Positions 1 to 21,265 of a stretch of DNA of 64,000 nucleotides are shown in pieces. Position 1 is the stretch's first letter, and every line of letters begins with the position of its first letter. Below the pieces are notes generated by a model, which worked only from the letters and a program-made list of their open reading frames with translations, was not told the origin of the DNA and ran no database searches. The position numbers and the translations under genes were made by a program. This DNA comes from Serinus canaria (lineage: Eukaryota > Chordata > Aves > Passeriformes > Fringillidae): the NCBI RefSeq assembly GCF_022539315.1, contig NC_066336.1:5522600-5586599 (forward strand), written 5' to 3'.

Positions 1-8600
<8,600 letters not shown>

Positions 8601-10530
8601 CGCGGGCGCTGAAGGCATCACCTGGATTCCTCCAAGCACCATCCCCGTGCCTCCCGCGTCCCTGCCAGCTGCAGCCCCAGGTGTGCTGGGTACCACGTCC
8701 TGCTGCCCTCCCAAAATCCTCTCTCCCCGCTCTGTGCCCTCCTCCCCCGCCCCGTTCTCCCCTCGGGGTGACGGGGAGCAGCCTCACCCCAAACCCACAG
8801 CAGGGCCCTGCACGTAGCTGCTGACTCGCAGCAGTGCAAAGATGAGACCCAAACCGCAGAGCTGCGACAAACCAGGCTGCCCACAACCCCAAAACTGTCT
8901 GGGGACCTCCCGAGGCGCAGAGCCCAGCGAATCAACCCCGGGGCTGCTTCTGCGAGAGGTGTCCAACCAAGCAAAGCCACCCCAGAGCTCAGCGACCCGC
9001 GGAGCTGTGCCCGAGGAGGAAGGAGTTTTCATTTGAATTCTGCTTTTCCAACACAGCAGGATCCAGCTGCTCTGGTCCTCCGCAAACCAGGAGATGTCGA
9101 CACGTGGGGATTATCCCAACACCGCCCTCCCCGCGCTCCCGAGGAGGTTAATAGAGTATCAGACCCAGGATTTGCATGGGCCTCTTTACAAACACTCAAA
9201 AGCTACTGTTCGCATCGCGGGGAGGTCAGCAGCTCTTTAAATCATTCCTCGCTGGGATTACTTCCCTTACAGGCTCCTCTGTAGTTTTTAATTCATTTGA
9301 GCTGCTCTTTAACAGCAGAGCCGCCCGTTTCCACAGCAGAGCAGCGAGAGCAGCGGCTCAGAGGAAGCTTTCTATTAAAAATTCATCGCAAACTCTCAGG
9401 AGCTCGGCACTCAGTAGGGCCAGGCGGGTGTCTGGATCTATTTTGTAGCTCAGGGAAGGGGATCTGAGAGCAGCACGCAGGGAGGGAGCGTGCAATTCAT
9501 TCATAAATCAAACAGCAGATGCCGGGGCCGATGGGGTGCACGGTGGTGGCAGTTTTTAACCCCTGAGTGTCACTGCTCGAACGGGCTCCCACGGGGCAGC
9601 TCCGGGCTGGGGGCAGAGGATCCCGCGGGAGGAAACTGCGTGGCTCAGGGGGAGGAATGAGGGGAAACTGGTGGAGGAAAGGGCAGCGGCTGCCGCTGAC
9701 ATAAATCAGGGAAATCTCCTCCTGGGCAGGGAGCAGCTGCCAGAGCGGCCCCAGGACGGCTCTGGGGGCTGCCCCGGGCTCGGGGGTCTCGCAGTGGGGG
9801 CCCTGCTCAGCCCCAGTCCCAGTGATGCTGCTTAAGTGATCCTGAGCCAGAACATCCCCAGGATGCCCGGTTCCACCTCTGGGCGGGCACAGCCTTGCCG
9901 CTGAGACCCTCGCTTGGAGGAGCAGCAGGAGCGAGGCTTCAGCCGGAGTTTCAGCTGCTGTCAGCAGGGAAAATCAGTCTGAGATTCCCACCTGGCTGCC
10001 GGGGACCAGGTGTCATTCGGCAGCACCTGGATGAAAGGCAGCATCTGACTGCAAAAGGCTGCGCTGGACAAGTCGCCATCAGTGACACTCTGACAGCTCT
10101 GGGCTCGCCTGTGCTCCCACTTGTCCCCATCTGAGTCCCGCAGGGTTTGTGCCAGCACTCCCAGGGGGACACTCCGCGCACCCCGCACCCGCTGCCGCTC
10201 GGGCGGGAGCTGCGGGAGCCGCACGCACAGCCCGGGCTGGCCCGGGGGATGCGGGAGCGATCCCGCTGCCCTCGGGGGATGTGTCACCTCCCGGGGACAG
10301 CGGGCCCGGTGCCCCGGCAGCCGGCGCGGTGCCGCGGGCGGGGCACGAAGCTGCCGGGCGTGCGCGGAGCAGCCGGGGCTTTCAAAAGCTGCGAAGCGAC
10401 TCCGGAGCACGAGTGCGATTGACGTGAGCGCTGCGGTTGTGAAGTCACGAAAGTGCCATTCTTCATTGTTCGGGGCCGGGCTCTGCTCCGGCCCCAGCCC
10501 GGCCGGGGAGCGCGCTCGGGGCTCACATCC
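8601..10530. other. Intergenic sequence upstream of RUNX3 P2
   Basis: Mixed-composition unique sequence with a moderately AT-rich patch near 9220-9460 and a second CpG-rich patch at 10140-10520. No gene or repeat was recognised. Confidence 0.5.
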
Positions 10531-10900
10531 TCTGTGCTATTGATAGCACGGCCGCGCTGCTGGAGCGTGGGTCCCATCTGCCACTTCCACTCCTTCTCAA
10601 AAGATCCTAATGACTGTCAGATCCTCTTAGTTCTTAATTAATTTCAGAGTTCGGCTGCAAATAGGAAACAAGGCAGCTTTTGCCCTTACGCATATGAATA
10701 TTACTGTTCCATTTAATGTGGTTATGGGTGGAATGCTGTTATTCATTCCTGCCTGCAATAAAAGCCACATGTTTTTAAAACTTTGCACTTGAAAAAACTT
10801 TTAGGAAAGGAATCAAGTATGTTTTGTATGCATGGCATGAGATAAAAACTGGTCATAAATATTCAAAGAACAGTTAGAGCTTTATGCTTGATTTAAACAA
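10531..10900. promoter_or_regulatory. AT-rich unique island about 4 kb upstream of RUNX3 P2, candidate enhancer with a RUNX site
   Basis: An unbroken AT-rich, non-repetitive block between GC-rich flanks. It contains TGTGGTTA at 10717-10724, a full RUNX consensus, near a CATATG E-box at 10691-10696. It would fit self-regulation of RUNX3, but this is inference from one motif. Confidence 0.4.
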
Positions 10901-13319
10901 GTGAACAGAGGAGTCCGAGGGTTGGGGCAGAGCAGAATGAAAGCCCAACGCTCCTGCAAGAATGTGCTTATGCAGAGAAAAGGAGCCATTCATGCAAAGG
11001 TTATGGAGCACCTAAGGACACCCCATCTCCTCCAAAAATGCCCAAAGGTGCAGAGCACAACTGGAAACACTGGGCTTTGTTCAGAGCTGCTCGAGTTCAC
11101 CGGAGTTTCTCCCTCTCAAGGGGTTTCGGAGGAGTTTTAGGGAGGGGTGACTCCTCCTCTGCCGGGTCCTGCAGGGAATGAGGGCTCTCCCTGCTGGAGA
11201 CACCTCCAGCCTGCCCATTGCCCGTGGAAGGCGTTTCTGGGACTCCTGGAACTCCCGGAGAGACTTTTCCTGGAGCCCAGCACTGCCAGACCCACCCGGG
11301 AAGGGACAGAGCCCCGGGTGCTGCCAGACCCTCCGGACCCAAAACGCGACAGGAGGAGAAATTAAAAAAAATTCCAAAGGAAAGAAAAAGGGGAAACGTC
11401 TGGAAGGTGAAAAGAGGAACCGAGAGGCACATGACAGCAAGAAAAGCACAAGGGCACAGCACAGCAGGGTTTGAGTCCTGGCTGCAGGGAGGGGAGCTCG
11501 GAGCAGCTCTGTCACGGAAAGGCTCCCGGGCAGAGCTCCAAGGCGCAGGGAAATCCTCCTGCACGTGCTGAGCAAAGCCCTGCTGCCACAGGAAAACGCT
11601 GCTCCGAGTGGTTTCGTGCCTTGGGAAGTTGTGGTGCTTTGGTAAAGCCAGACCCAGCACTCTCTGCAGTCCTGGTGGGGTGGGAAATCCAAATTCCAAC
11701 CCCGTGCATTGGCTGGAGGGGCAGTGGTGCTGCCCGAGGAGCATTTCCAGTGCTGTTCCCACAGCCTGGCCCCAAATGCTGGGGTGATTCCAGGTACAAA
11801 GCAGGTGGCAGCTCTCCTGTGAGTGGAGCTGCTGCAGCACCCCTGGGCAGGGCCAGCACCCACTCAGCAGCAGTGGCCAGGGATGTGCTGAGCCCCACGG
11901 GCTGAGGGAGCTGAGCTGTGCAAAGTTCCCTTTGGGGAAGTGGAAGGTGAGGAGAGAAAGTGACCCTTGGGGAACACATCCCACAGCTGAGCCCCATCCC
12001 TGCCCCGGGCAAACCTCACCCCAGGCCTCCCTGCTCCAGGGCTGTGTCTCTGTCCCTCTCTGTCCCTGTCTGTGGGGACAGGACAGCGTGTTCCCCCCAG
12101 CAGGGTCTGGCAGCTGCCTGGAACGGGGCCTGGCTGCTGCTGTCAGACAGGGAACTCCAGTTTCCCTTTTGGCTCGGGTCTCACAGAGGTCACGTCTCAG
12201 CAGCAGCAGCTTCACAGGCTCCCCAGTTCTGCTGAACTCCTCTGTGGGACACCAGAATGGCCACAGGAACCCAGACTGGTCCCCCCTGAGGGCACCCCCT
12301 GGTCCCAGACAGCCCCTGGCCAGCCCCAGCCCCAGCTGCCCTTTGCTGTGAGGGACAACGGGGCTGTGCTGTCCCACCTGAGCACAGGGCAGTGGAGAAA
12401 CCCCTGGGCTCAGCTTCCAAAGCCCCTCCCGAGACATCCCCTGCTGCAGGTGGAGAGCTCCCCCTGTCCCAAACCTCAGCCTCTGCCTGTCACACCGTTT
12501 TTAATCTGCTTTTTGCCATGATTCACCACTTTCACCCCTACAATAACCCCGGGGATGTGATTTCTGCTCTGACTGGATGGGCTCTGGGTTGTGCTGCTTT
12601 TGCTCCTTCCTCAGATCGTTTTTTCCTGTATAAACATTTCTTTCAGATCCACCTTTCCATGAAGACTCTCACGGATGTGGCTTTGCCCAACAGGGCCCAT
12701 CAATAAGCCTGGAGGTTGCAGAGTAGCTCCAAAAAAATCCCCTGAGAGGGCTCAGACTGCCAATCCACCCAACATTTACACCTCCCCTTAGGCCCAGACA
12801 AATCCCCAATTTGGGGGAATTAGTCACAGGCTAAAAACGAGGCAGGAGGTGCTTTTCTGGTTCCTGGCTATGAGCTGAGACAGCTCCAGCTCGCTGTTAT
12901 TTAGGGCTGCTCTGCAGTCACCGTTTGCTCCTCGTCCCCCAGCTTGGAAAGGGAACTCATCCCCAGCGTTCAGCAGTGTGAGCTCATCTGGGCTTTTGCA
13001 GAAGTTTCTTATAAAAGTTCCTACGCAAGCAGGAGGTGCCTGGGTCAGCTGGCTGCCACCACGGGAGCCTCCTCAGCCAGCCCAGACACAGCCTGGGAAG
13101 TCACAGAGGCTCTGGAGCACTTTGGGGCTGGGGATGGGAAATGGAGAACTTGCCCAGACAGAACGGGAGCGGCTCCCACGGGCAGAGAGGGGATCTGGGC
13201 TGGGAAACACAAATTCAGAGAGCCCTGACTCACCCTGCACCTGCCCACCCTCCAGAGCTGGGGGGTGGGAAGTGGCCTTGTGGTTTTCTGGCTCTGGAGA
13301 AGCCCTGGCAGGGCTGGGG
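10901..13319. other. Intergenic sequence without recognised gene
   Basis: GC-moderate unique sequence. A 446-codon open frame on the minus strand (11097-12437) has no recognisable domain and looks like a by-product of composition. No repeats of note. Confidence 0.5.
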
Positions 13320-13400
13320 AGGTCACAGAATCCTGGGATGGTTTGGGTTGGAGTGACCTCAGACCCAGGCAGTGCCAGGGGCAGGGACACCTCCCCCCAC
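13320..13400 (-). mobile_element. CR1 LINE fragment (3' end, minus orientation)
   Basis: The strand shown reads CACAGAATCCTGGGATGG followed by TTTGGGTTGGAGTGACCTC, the reverse complement of the conserved CR1 3' terminus found throughout bird genomes. Only the terminal part remains. Confidence 0.75.
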
Positions 13401-14417
13401 CCCGGGGTGCTCTGAGCTCTCTGTCCCCTCTCCTCCCCCGGGGACCAGGGCTCAGGGCTGGGGCTGCCCCTCCCAGCCTGGCACGTTCTCCAAATTCCAT
13501 GGAAAAAAAACATGGAAGGCTCCCTCATTTTCCAAACCGACCCTGGGCTAATAAAATAAAGCTTAATTAGAGGGTTCAGGGTAATTGGGCACAAAAGTGC
13601 CCAGCAAAACACGGTGTGGCGAGAGGGAGCTGCAGAACCAGGGCTGGGCTTTGGAGCAGCACCTCTGATTTAACCCCTGGGTTCCCTGGCTGCCCTAAGG
13701 AGGGAAAACAGCTCAGCCTCTCCCAGATCCCCCTGAGGAGTTTATCCCAAACCGCTGAAATCCCTGAATTACCTCCCCGCAGTCACTCCAGTTTCAAGGG
13801 AAGCAGCCCTGCCTCTGCCTGGCATTCCATCCCTGCTTCCCGGCTTTTCCAGGGATCCAGAGCCCAGCCCCGGCTCCGACCCCGCTGTCCCAGCCCGGGC
13901 TGGGACATTCCCGTCCCCGTTCCCCAGGGTGCAGAAGGAATGGCACCAGGGAATATTCTGGAGCTTCCCCGCTGCTTTTTGGCCGGCCCCAGCCGGGACA
14001 GCGCCGTGTGACCCCGGGAGCGCTGCGGGACAGCGCCGGACGGACACACGGACAGAGCCGGGGGATGCTGCGCCCGGAGCCACGCAGGGATCCTCCCACC
14101 GAGCCCTGAGCGAGGCTCATTAACATGTTAATTATCCTTTAATGAGCAGCTCAGCCCCGCCGCGATGGCGCGCTCGGGGGTTTGTCCCGGCCTCTGTCCG
14201 TCTGTCTGTCCCTTCGCCAGGCCGTGGGGCTCCGGGCCGGGCAGAGCCGCTCGCATCATCCCTGCCCTTCTGTCTGGGGGCTTTTAACAAAAAACACGCA
14301 GCCCCTCAAATCGCATCCCCGTGGGGCCGCCGTGAGCGCACAGAGCCGGGAAAGCAGGCCCGGAGCCCCAAAGGCCAGAGAAAAGAACCCGGGGAGGGGA
14401 TTCCTCCTGCCTGGGGC
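13401..14417. other. Intergenic sequence with an inverted-repeat TAAT cluster at 14115-14147
   Basis: Unique GC-rich sequence. At 14115-14147 the arms GCTCATTAA and TTAATGAGC form a perfect 9-bp inverted repeat, enclosing the palindrome TTAACATGTTAA and another TTAAT core. No gene was seen. Confidence 0.5.
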
Positions 14418-14560
14418 ACAAACCCCTCGTGGGGTGTGAATCCTTCGTGGGGTATGAATCCCACAGGGGTGTGAATCCCTTAGGGATGTGAATCCCCCTG
14501 GGATGTGAATCCCCCTGGGATGTGAATCCCCCTGGGATGTGAACCCCCCTGGGATGCTCC
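14418..14560. repeat. 17-bp minisatellite
   Basis: About eight copies of a unit close to GTGAATCCCCCTGGGAT. The left copies are diverged and the last four nearly identical. Confidence 0.95.
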
Positions 14561-15899
14561 TTGCTGGGATATTGGGACCATCCAGGGTGGCAGGAGGTCC
14601 CTTCCAGCATCACAGGGATCCCTGCGCCTCCCCACGTGGGAATTCAAACCCTGGAGCCTCCTCTCCCTCCAGCCAGGATTCACCAATCCCAGACTCTCCT
14701 GCACTGCAGAGTTTCCTGGATAAAACCCAATTTTCAGTGTCTCCCTTCCCAATTGAGGCCTGGTTTTTTTTTTGTAAATCTCTCCCTTCTCCTCCTATTT
14801 TGGTTGTTTTTATATTTTACTTTACAATAGCCCGAGTAATACTTTCCTCATGTTCCAAAGGCACTCGCTGCTTCCAGTGGGAATGGAAAATCATTGTTCC
14901 TGGTTTATTCTCCCTTTTATTTTTTTGTTTCTAATTTCTTTTCCTTTCCATACTTTTACATTGTGGAAAATAACCCTGGATCACAGAGGTGTCGGCTGTC
15001 CCACTGTCTTAAAAATAATAGTAATACTAATAGTAACAGTAATAATAGTAGTAGTAGTGGTAGTAGTAATAATAATAATTTAAAGCCTGTTTAGAGCTGA
15101 GGAAGAGGAGGATAAAGGCTGTGCCTGGAGACCATCATCCAGACTCTTTGGAAGCACCCCAGGATGCTGATGTCCTGCACGGGAGGAGGATCCCCTCCAT
15201 CCCCCCTTCCATGCACATTCCCCTGTGCAGGACGGAGCTGCATCCCCGGGATGCTGCCATGGAGAACCTCTCCATGCCCCTGGGTGTGCCCAGAAGAGCC
15301 AAACTCTGGCTGTGGCTGTGTTCCCCAGAGCCACGAGGAGCTGGGCTGAGCATCCCAGGAAGTTTTGCAGCTGATCCGAGCCCAGCCGGGCAGGAGAAGA
15401 CACTGAGCTCCCTAAAGAAAACAAGGATTTCTTGTCCTAATCCTAAACAAATGTTTCACCACTTGGCCACGCTCCAGCCTTGGTGCAATCATTTAATTCC
15501 CCCCCATTTAACAAAAAACGATGTCTGAGACAAAGATGTTTATTGCTTTTATGAGTTCCTATTTGTGTGGAAATTGCAGACGAGACGTGAGATCTCTGCC
15601 GCTCGCCGCCTCTTTATTTTTAAACGAGCAGCTCCAGCCCCGACGTTTCTTCATCTGGCTCAGGGAGGGAGAAGGAGAGATTCAAAAGAAGCCTGCAAAT
15701 GGTTTTTATAAACTCCTCTTCTTCCCTTGCCATGGGACTGCCTTTAATTAACGGCAGGGAGTACAAAGGACACGTCTGTGGTGCCACCAGCTCCGAGCAG
15801 AGGGCAGGGACGTGGACGTGGTGCTCCGGGATGGGTTTGGGAAGGCCAGGCTGGATTCACCCTCACCCCCATCTTATCCCATCCCCATCTCACCCACAA
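14561..15899. other. Intergenic sequence with a trinucleotide repeat at 15005-15082
   Basis: Unique sequence with a T-rich stretch (14760-14960) and an imperfect (TAG/TAA)n microsatellite at 15005-15082. Another AT-richer unique stretch lies at 15420-15760. No gene was recognised. Confidence 0.5.
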
Positions 15900-16045
15900 C
15901 TCCATTCCCCACCCCTGGAATGTCCCAGGACAGGGCTTGGAGCTACCTGGGGTGGTGGGAGGTGTCCCTGCCACGGGAGGGGTGGCACTGGATGGGCTTT
16001 AAATCCCTTCCAGCCCAAACCATTCCAGGATTCTGTGCTGCCACC
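15900..16045 (+). mobile_element. CR1 LINE fragment (3' end)
   Basis: Shows the CR1 tail order: GGTGTCCCTGCCACGGGAGG, GGTGGCACTGGATGGGC, TTCCAGCCCAAACCATTCC, ending at AGGATTCTGTG. Confidence 0.85.
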
Positions 16046-16453
16046 ACATCCCCGGCTCCTTTTGCTGCCTCTCCATCACCTCCTGCTCAAAAGGGAGCCC
16101 AAAGGTGGCGTCATGACACCAAACCCATCTCAGCAGGACGCAGAAGCCAGGGCTGAGCCCAGGGCTGGCCAGGGCAGGACCCCGTGCCCGAGGCAGGAGG
16201 CCACAAAGCCACATCCAGGCTCAGCGCCGGGCTGGGCTGCCGAGCCTTGGGAAAGCAGGCATGTGATCCTGAGATCCCTGTGATCGCCCTGCCCATGGTC
16301 ACGACCCAGCAACAGCTCCAGGCTCTGTCCCAGCCCTGCCCGCACTGCCGGCCGGCGCCAGCCCGCTCTGGGAACGCTGGGGCCGGGCACAAAGCCGGCC
16401 TTGTGACCCCCTGCCCGCAGAGCCTGCAGCTGGGATCGGCCACGGGATCGCTC

Positions 16454-16710
16454 CCTCCATCCATCCATCATCTGTCCATCCATCTGTCCATCATCCATCC
16501 ATCCGTCCATCCATCCATCCATCCATCCATCCATCCATCCATCCATCCATCCATCCATCCATCCATCATCCATCCATCCATCCATCCATCCATCCATCAT
16601 CCATCCATCCATCCATCCATCATCCATCCATCCATCCATCCATCCATCATCCATCCATCCATCCATCCACCCAGCCATCCATCCATCCATCCATCCATCC
16701 ATCCATCCAT

Positions 16711-16746
<36 letters not shown>

Positions 16747-17008
16747 CCATCCATCCATCCATCCATCATCCATCCATCCATCCATCCATCCATCCATCCA
16801 TCCATCCATCCATCCATCCATCCATCCATCCATCCATCCATCCATCCATCCATCCATCCATCCATCCATCCATCCATCCATCCATCCATCATCCATCCAT
16901 CCATCCATCCATCCATCCATCCATCATCCATCCATCCATCCATCCATCATCCATCCATCCATCCATCCATCCATCCATCCATCCATCCATCCATCCATCC
17001 ATCCATCC
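16454..17008. repeat. (ATCC)n tetranucleotide array
   Basis: About 550 bp of ATCC/CCAT repeats with regular 3-bp interruptions (CATCATCC). Uninterrupted runs reach well over 100 bp. It gives false open frames on both strands. Confidence 0.99.
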
Positions 17009-17215
17009 AATTTAGGAGTGGACACAGCACTCGGTGGCACCTTTGGACACCCCCAGAGCCTGGAGGGGTTTGGGGACAGAGGTGTGGGCAGAGCAGGAGG
17101 AAGGTCCAGCCCTGGGCAGGGGTGGGATGGCAGCAGAGCAGCAAGGAGCTCCTGGGAGCAGCCCAGAGCCCTGCAGGGGTGAGGAGTGCCCCAGATCTGC
17201 CCCAGGAGGGGAGAG

Positions 17216-17610
17216 CCAGGCTGGGGTGGGGGTGGGAGTGGGGCTGGGATGGGATGGGGGTCAGAACCAGGTTGGGATGGGGGTCAGAACCAGGCTGGGA
17301 TGGAGGTCAGAGCCAGGCTGGGGTGGGATGGGGGTCAGAACCAGGCTGGGTTGGGATGGAGGTCAGAACCAGGTTGGGATGGAGGTCAAAGCCAGGCTGG
17401 GGTGGGATGGAGGTCAGAGCCAGGCTGGGAAGGGATGGGGGTCAGAACCAGGTTGGGATGGAGGTCAGAGCCAGGCTGGGATGGGATGGGGGTCAGAGCC
17501 AGGCTGGGATGGAGGTCAGAGCCAGGCTGGGAAGGGATGGGGGTCAGAACCAGGTTGGGATGGAGGTCAGAGCCAGGCTGGGATGGGATGGGGGTCAGAG
17601 CCAGGCCAGG
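17216..17610. repeat. Minisatellite of GGATGGGGGTCAGAACCAGG-type units
   Basis: Units of roughly 19-29 bp combine GGGATGG, GGTCAGA and CCAGGCTG modules, with higher-order repetition of about 70 bp. The plus strand is strongly G-rich. Confidence 0.95.
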
Positions 17611-19574
17611 AGGTTTCAGCCCCAGGGAGAAGCCCCAGGCCGGGTCACACCGCAGTCACACGGGCAGGGACGGCAGGGAGGGCAGGGCAGGGGTCACAGC
17701 CGTGCCCTCTGCCTGACCCCACACCCATGGGCACTGCAGTGACCCAAGTGCCAGCCCTGCCCCGTGTCCCCCAGGCTTGGGCAGCTCTGGGACGTTTCCC
17801 ATCCAGGCAGGGCCAGGAGGTGCCCACGGGGCCGAAGTTGCTCCCAGCCCCACGGAGGGAAAGGCTGAAAATCCCCCAGGGCTCAGTTGGGCCCCGGAGG
17901 AGCAGGAAATTCGCTTCCCTTTTTGGGGTTAAAGCGTCTGAACCACCCGGGACCATCCAGCCGTGCCCTCCCCCCGGCTCAGCCGCTGCTCTCGAGCAAA
18001 AACAAACAACAATTTAGGGCAGAAAAGGGGAATTTCTGTGTCTGGGCTGAGGTCTGGGAGTGGGCACGGTCCCAGCAGAGCTTCCTGCAGAAGCTGGGAT
18101 GTCCCTGGTGGTGGCACTTCGAGGGGCAGCTGCCAGGCAGGAGGGCAGGGCTGAACCTGGGCATCCCAGCAAGGTCAAAATCCCAAATTTTCCCCTAAAA
18201 GGGGGGGGGAAAGTGAGGCAGGAAAAAATCCTGCCCCCCTTCCCTTGGCAGGATGAGTTCAGAGACATCAGAGCTCAGCCCAGGGGGGCCAAAACCCCTC
18301 CCTCACACCCTGGAGAGAGCAGGGTTTGTGTAAAACAGGAAAATAACGAGCCTGGATTGCAGGGAAAGGTGGGAATTGCACCTCGGACCAGGAATTTCTC
18401 ACCCCACGCTCCTGCTTTAAGGGTCTGAGCCATGGGGCTCGTTGTCCTTTTCTATTTTAAAATCCACATCAGAAAGATGGGAAAATTTTTGGTGTGCGCC
18501 CACAAAATAGTAGAAAAAATTATTATTAAAAATATATTAAATGCATTAAATAATAATAAATTATCAAATTATAATTAAATAATAATAAATATTATTTATA
18601 ATAATAAGTATTATAATCGGGTTTTTTATTATTATTATTATTATTATTGTCCTGGAATTGTGGAAGGGAGACCTTGAGTGACCCAGAGCCTTCCTATTGT
18701 GCTTAAATATATAAATACACACATGCATGGGCATATATATAAATATATTTATTTGAATTGTCTTTTATTTCTATTGAATTCTCACCTTCCCCTCACAGAG
18801 CATCTCACTCACCTCAATCGAGAAGATTCACATCTTTTTCCATCAAAAACCTTTAGCCTAAACCAGCTCATTTTTGACAAAAACAAAGCTTAAGCTGGAG
18901 CTTGGCTGAGATTCAGCTTTTTTTCCACAAAAACCTCATTTTTCCCACCCATTTCTTTCGCTTTTAAATACAAAGTATTCCCTCCATCCTTCGACTGAAA
19001 ACTGCTGAAAACTGGGGTTGGTTTTGTCTGTGAGGCACCCAGGGGAAGGGCTGGGGGTCCCCAAAAAGGGCTGGGGGTGCCTGGGATGTCCTGGGGGTCC
19101 CTCTGAAGGTCGGGATGTCCCCTCTGGTGGCTTTGGGGTCACGCCCCACTTTTACCCTTCAGACCCCCAGGAGCAGCGCTGGGGACAGGGGGGACAGGTC
19201 TCTCCCCAGCTCTTGTCCCTCCCTGTCCCCTCTCTGTCCCCTCCTGTCCCCTCTCTGTCACTCCTGTCCCCTCCCTGTCATTTCTGTCCCCCCTGTCCCC
19301 TCCCTGTCCCCCCCTCTCTCTGGAAGGTTCTGCCTCTCTCTTTCCTTTCTCACCGCGCGTTTTCTGAGCCCCGTTTCTATTTTTATTTTTAATTTTTCCC
19401 CCCTTTTTTTTCCGAGTTCTGGTGACACTTTCCCAGCAAGCGCTCGGCGGAAGCGGCGCTTGTCCCCAAGGCGGTGCTGGCAGGTGCCACCAGCCGGGGC
19501 TGGGCCACCAAACCCCGCCTTGGGCCAGGAAACCTCGGGGCTGCAGCGGGGGAAAATCCCGGGGGGGTTGGAAT
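17611..19574. other. Intergenic sequence with AT-rich stretch at 18460-18660
   Basis: Unique sequence. 18480-18650 is an imperfect TAA/TTA-rich tract ending in (ATT)n; 18660-19020 is AT-rich unique. 19200-19320 is a C/T-rich repeat (CTGTCCCCTC units). No gene was seen. Confidence 0.5.
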
Positions 19575-19975
19575 GTGGGGGGGGTCGGGGAAGGGAGGAA
19601 GAGGAGGGTGGGGAGAGGAAGAGGAGGATGAGGAGAGGAGGATGGGGAGAGGAGGAGGAGGAGGAGGAGAGGAAGAGGAGGATGGGGAGAGGAGGAGGAG
19701 GATGGGGAGAGGAGGATGGGGAGAGGAGGAGGAGGAGGAGGAGGAGAGGAAGAGGAGGATGGGGAGAGGAGGAGGAGGATGGGGAGAGGAGGATGGGGAG
19801 AGGAGGAGGAGGATGGGGAGAGGAGGAGGAGGATGGGGAGAGGAAGAGGAGGATGGGGAGAGGAGGATGGGGAGAGGAAGAGGAGGATGGGGAGAGGAGG
19901 ATGGGGAGAGGGAGAGGAGGATGGGGAGAGGAAGAGGAGGCTGGGGAGAGGAAGAGGAGGCTGGGGAGGAAGCGC
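19575..19975. repeat. Purine-only GA-rich array
   Basis: About 400 bp in which the plus strand is almost purely purine except for the T of GATGGG. It is built from GAGGAGGAG, GATGGGGA and GAGAGGA modules. Confidence 0.97.
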
Positions 19976-20109
19976 TGCTGGCCCCGGGCTCTGTTATAAG
20001 GCGGAGCGTGGGAACCTCCTGCAGACGTGCGGTTTGTGTCCCCGGGCGCGGGGACTCGCTCGTGTCTGCGCTGCCGCCGGGTGAGTCACAGGCACGGCAA
20101 GACGAGGGA

Positions 20110-20320
20110 GGAAAGGAAAAAAAAAAAAAAAAAAAAAAAGAAGAAGAAACCAGACCAAAAAAAAAAATTAAAAATAAAATATTTTTTAAAAAGCGCCCCA
20201 CGCCTGCCCCCAGCAGCGAGAGTTGGTGCAGGATCTTTGCACAGGATAAAGCTCCAAAAATGGCCCTTTCTTTTTTTCTTTTTTTTTTTCTTTTTTTTCG
20301 CCTCTTCAAACAGAAAAAAA
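20110..20320. repeat. A-rich and T-rich simple sequence
   Basis: Long A-runs at 20118-20140 and 20156-20185, followed by T-runs at 20270-20298. Possible remnant of an element tail, but no element body was recognised. Confidence 0.8.
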
Positions 20321-21265
20321 AAGTCCCCTGTATGTAAAAAAACCAACCTCAAAGCAAGTCCAAAGCTCTTCCCCTCAATGGGCTCCCCTGGGGGCTGCAG
20401 GGCACCTCTGGCCCCGAGGGGACCCTGGGGGGGCTGCGGGGGTCGGGAGCCCCCTCCCCACCCCCACGGAGGGATCCTGCAGGGCCCAGTCCCTCCCAGT
20501 GACCCCACGGAGGGGGGGAGGCACATCCCGGCTTTCCAGAGCCCTTTTTCCTTCAGGATTCCCACATTTCCCTGCAGAGGGACCCAGCAGTGAGGGAAAC
20601 TGAGGCACGGCCAGCAGGATCCTCTCAGTCACCCCCCAGGCAGGCCTAAGGCTGAGGTGGAACCACTCAGGCTGTCGGGGTGGCATTTTTGGGGTGAAAA
20701 TGCCCATTTCTGGCTGCTCACACTTCCCTCCAGGGCTCCCGCTGGAACTCTGAGAGATGGAAATGTTGAATTCTTGTCACTTGCCCTGAATCACTTGGAA
20801 GGGCCCCGTTTGCAGGTGACTCGAGCTGAGGAGGGGGAAAAACCCTAAAAAATAATTCAGGTTCCACTCGTTTTTTGGGGACACCAGGGCAGGCTGGGCC
20901 CACAGGTGACAATGGTGGTGGCCGTGGGTGACAGGGAAAAATCCACCCCAGATCCAGCTTCTCCCAGTTCCTGAGCGATTTTGAGAACTGCGAGAGAGCC
21001 CGTCAAGGATCCAAACCTAAAAAGCAGATCAGAAAGGGAGAAAAAAATGTCAGCGAGGTTTGGCCTGGGAGGAAACGCTTCCTTTCAGGCGCCGACTTTT
21101 CTAAGGTTTCAGGGTGAAAGTCGCAGCTTGGGAGCGCTGAAATTCCTCCTCCCCAGCCGTCCCCGAGGCATGGAGGGAAACGCAAACTCTGCCAGTGGCC
21201 CTTGGGGCTGGAGCTGCGCATCCCGCCCGGCCGGGCGCCCCTGGCACCCCTGGCACTCCGGGCAC
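20321..21265. other. Intergenic unique sequence
   Basis: Nothing recognised apart from mixed GC composition. Confidence 0.4.

Noticed and set aside
10700..10745. MNNSI-like peptide on the minus strand, considered as the RUNX3 distal exon
   Set aside because: Matches the expected peptide at only a few residues; no donor follows in phase.
11097..12437. 446-codon open frame on the minus strand, not built from repeats
   Set aside because: No recognisable domain, Trp/Pro/Ser-rich composition typical of stop-poor GC-rich DNA, and overlapping open frames on the other strand.
16184..17182. Open frames of His-Pro-Ser-Ile or Met-Asp-Gly-Trp repeats
   Set aside because: Direct translation of the (ATCC)n array.
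19115..20337. Arg/Glu/Gly-rich frames that look like an RNA-binding protein
   Set aside because: Translation of the GA-rich array; no start context or flanking conserved sequence.
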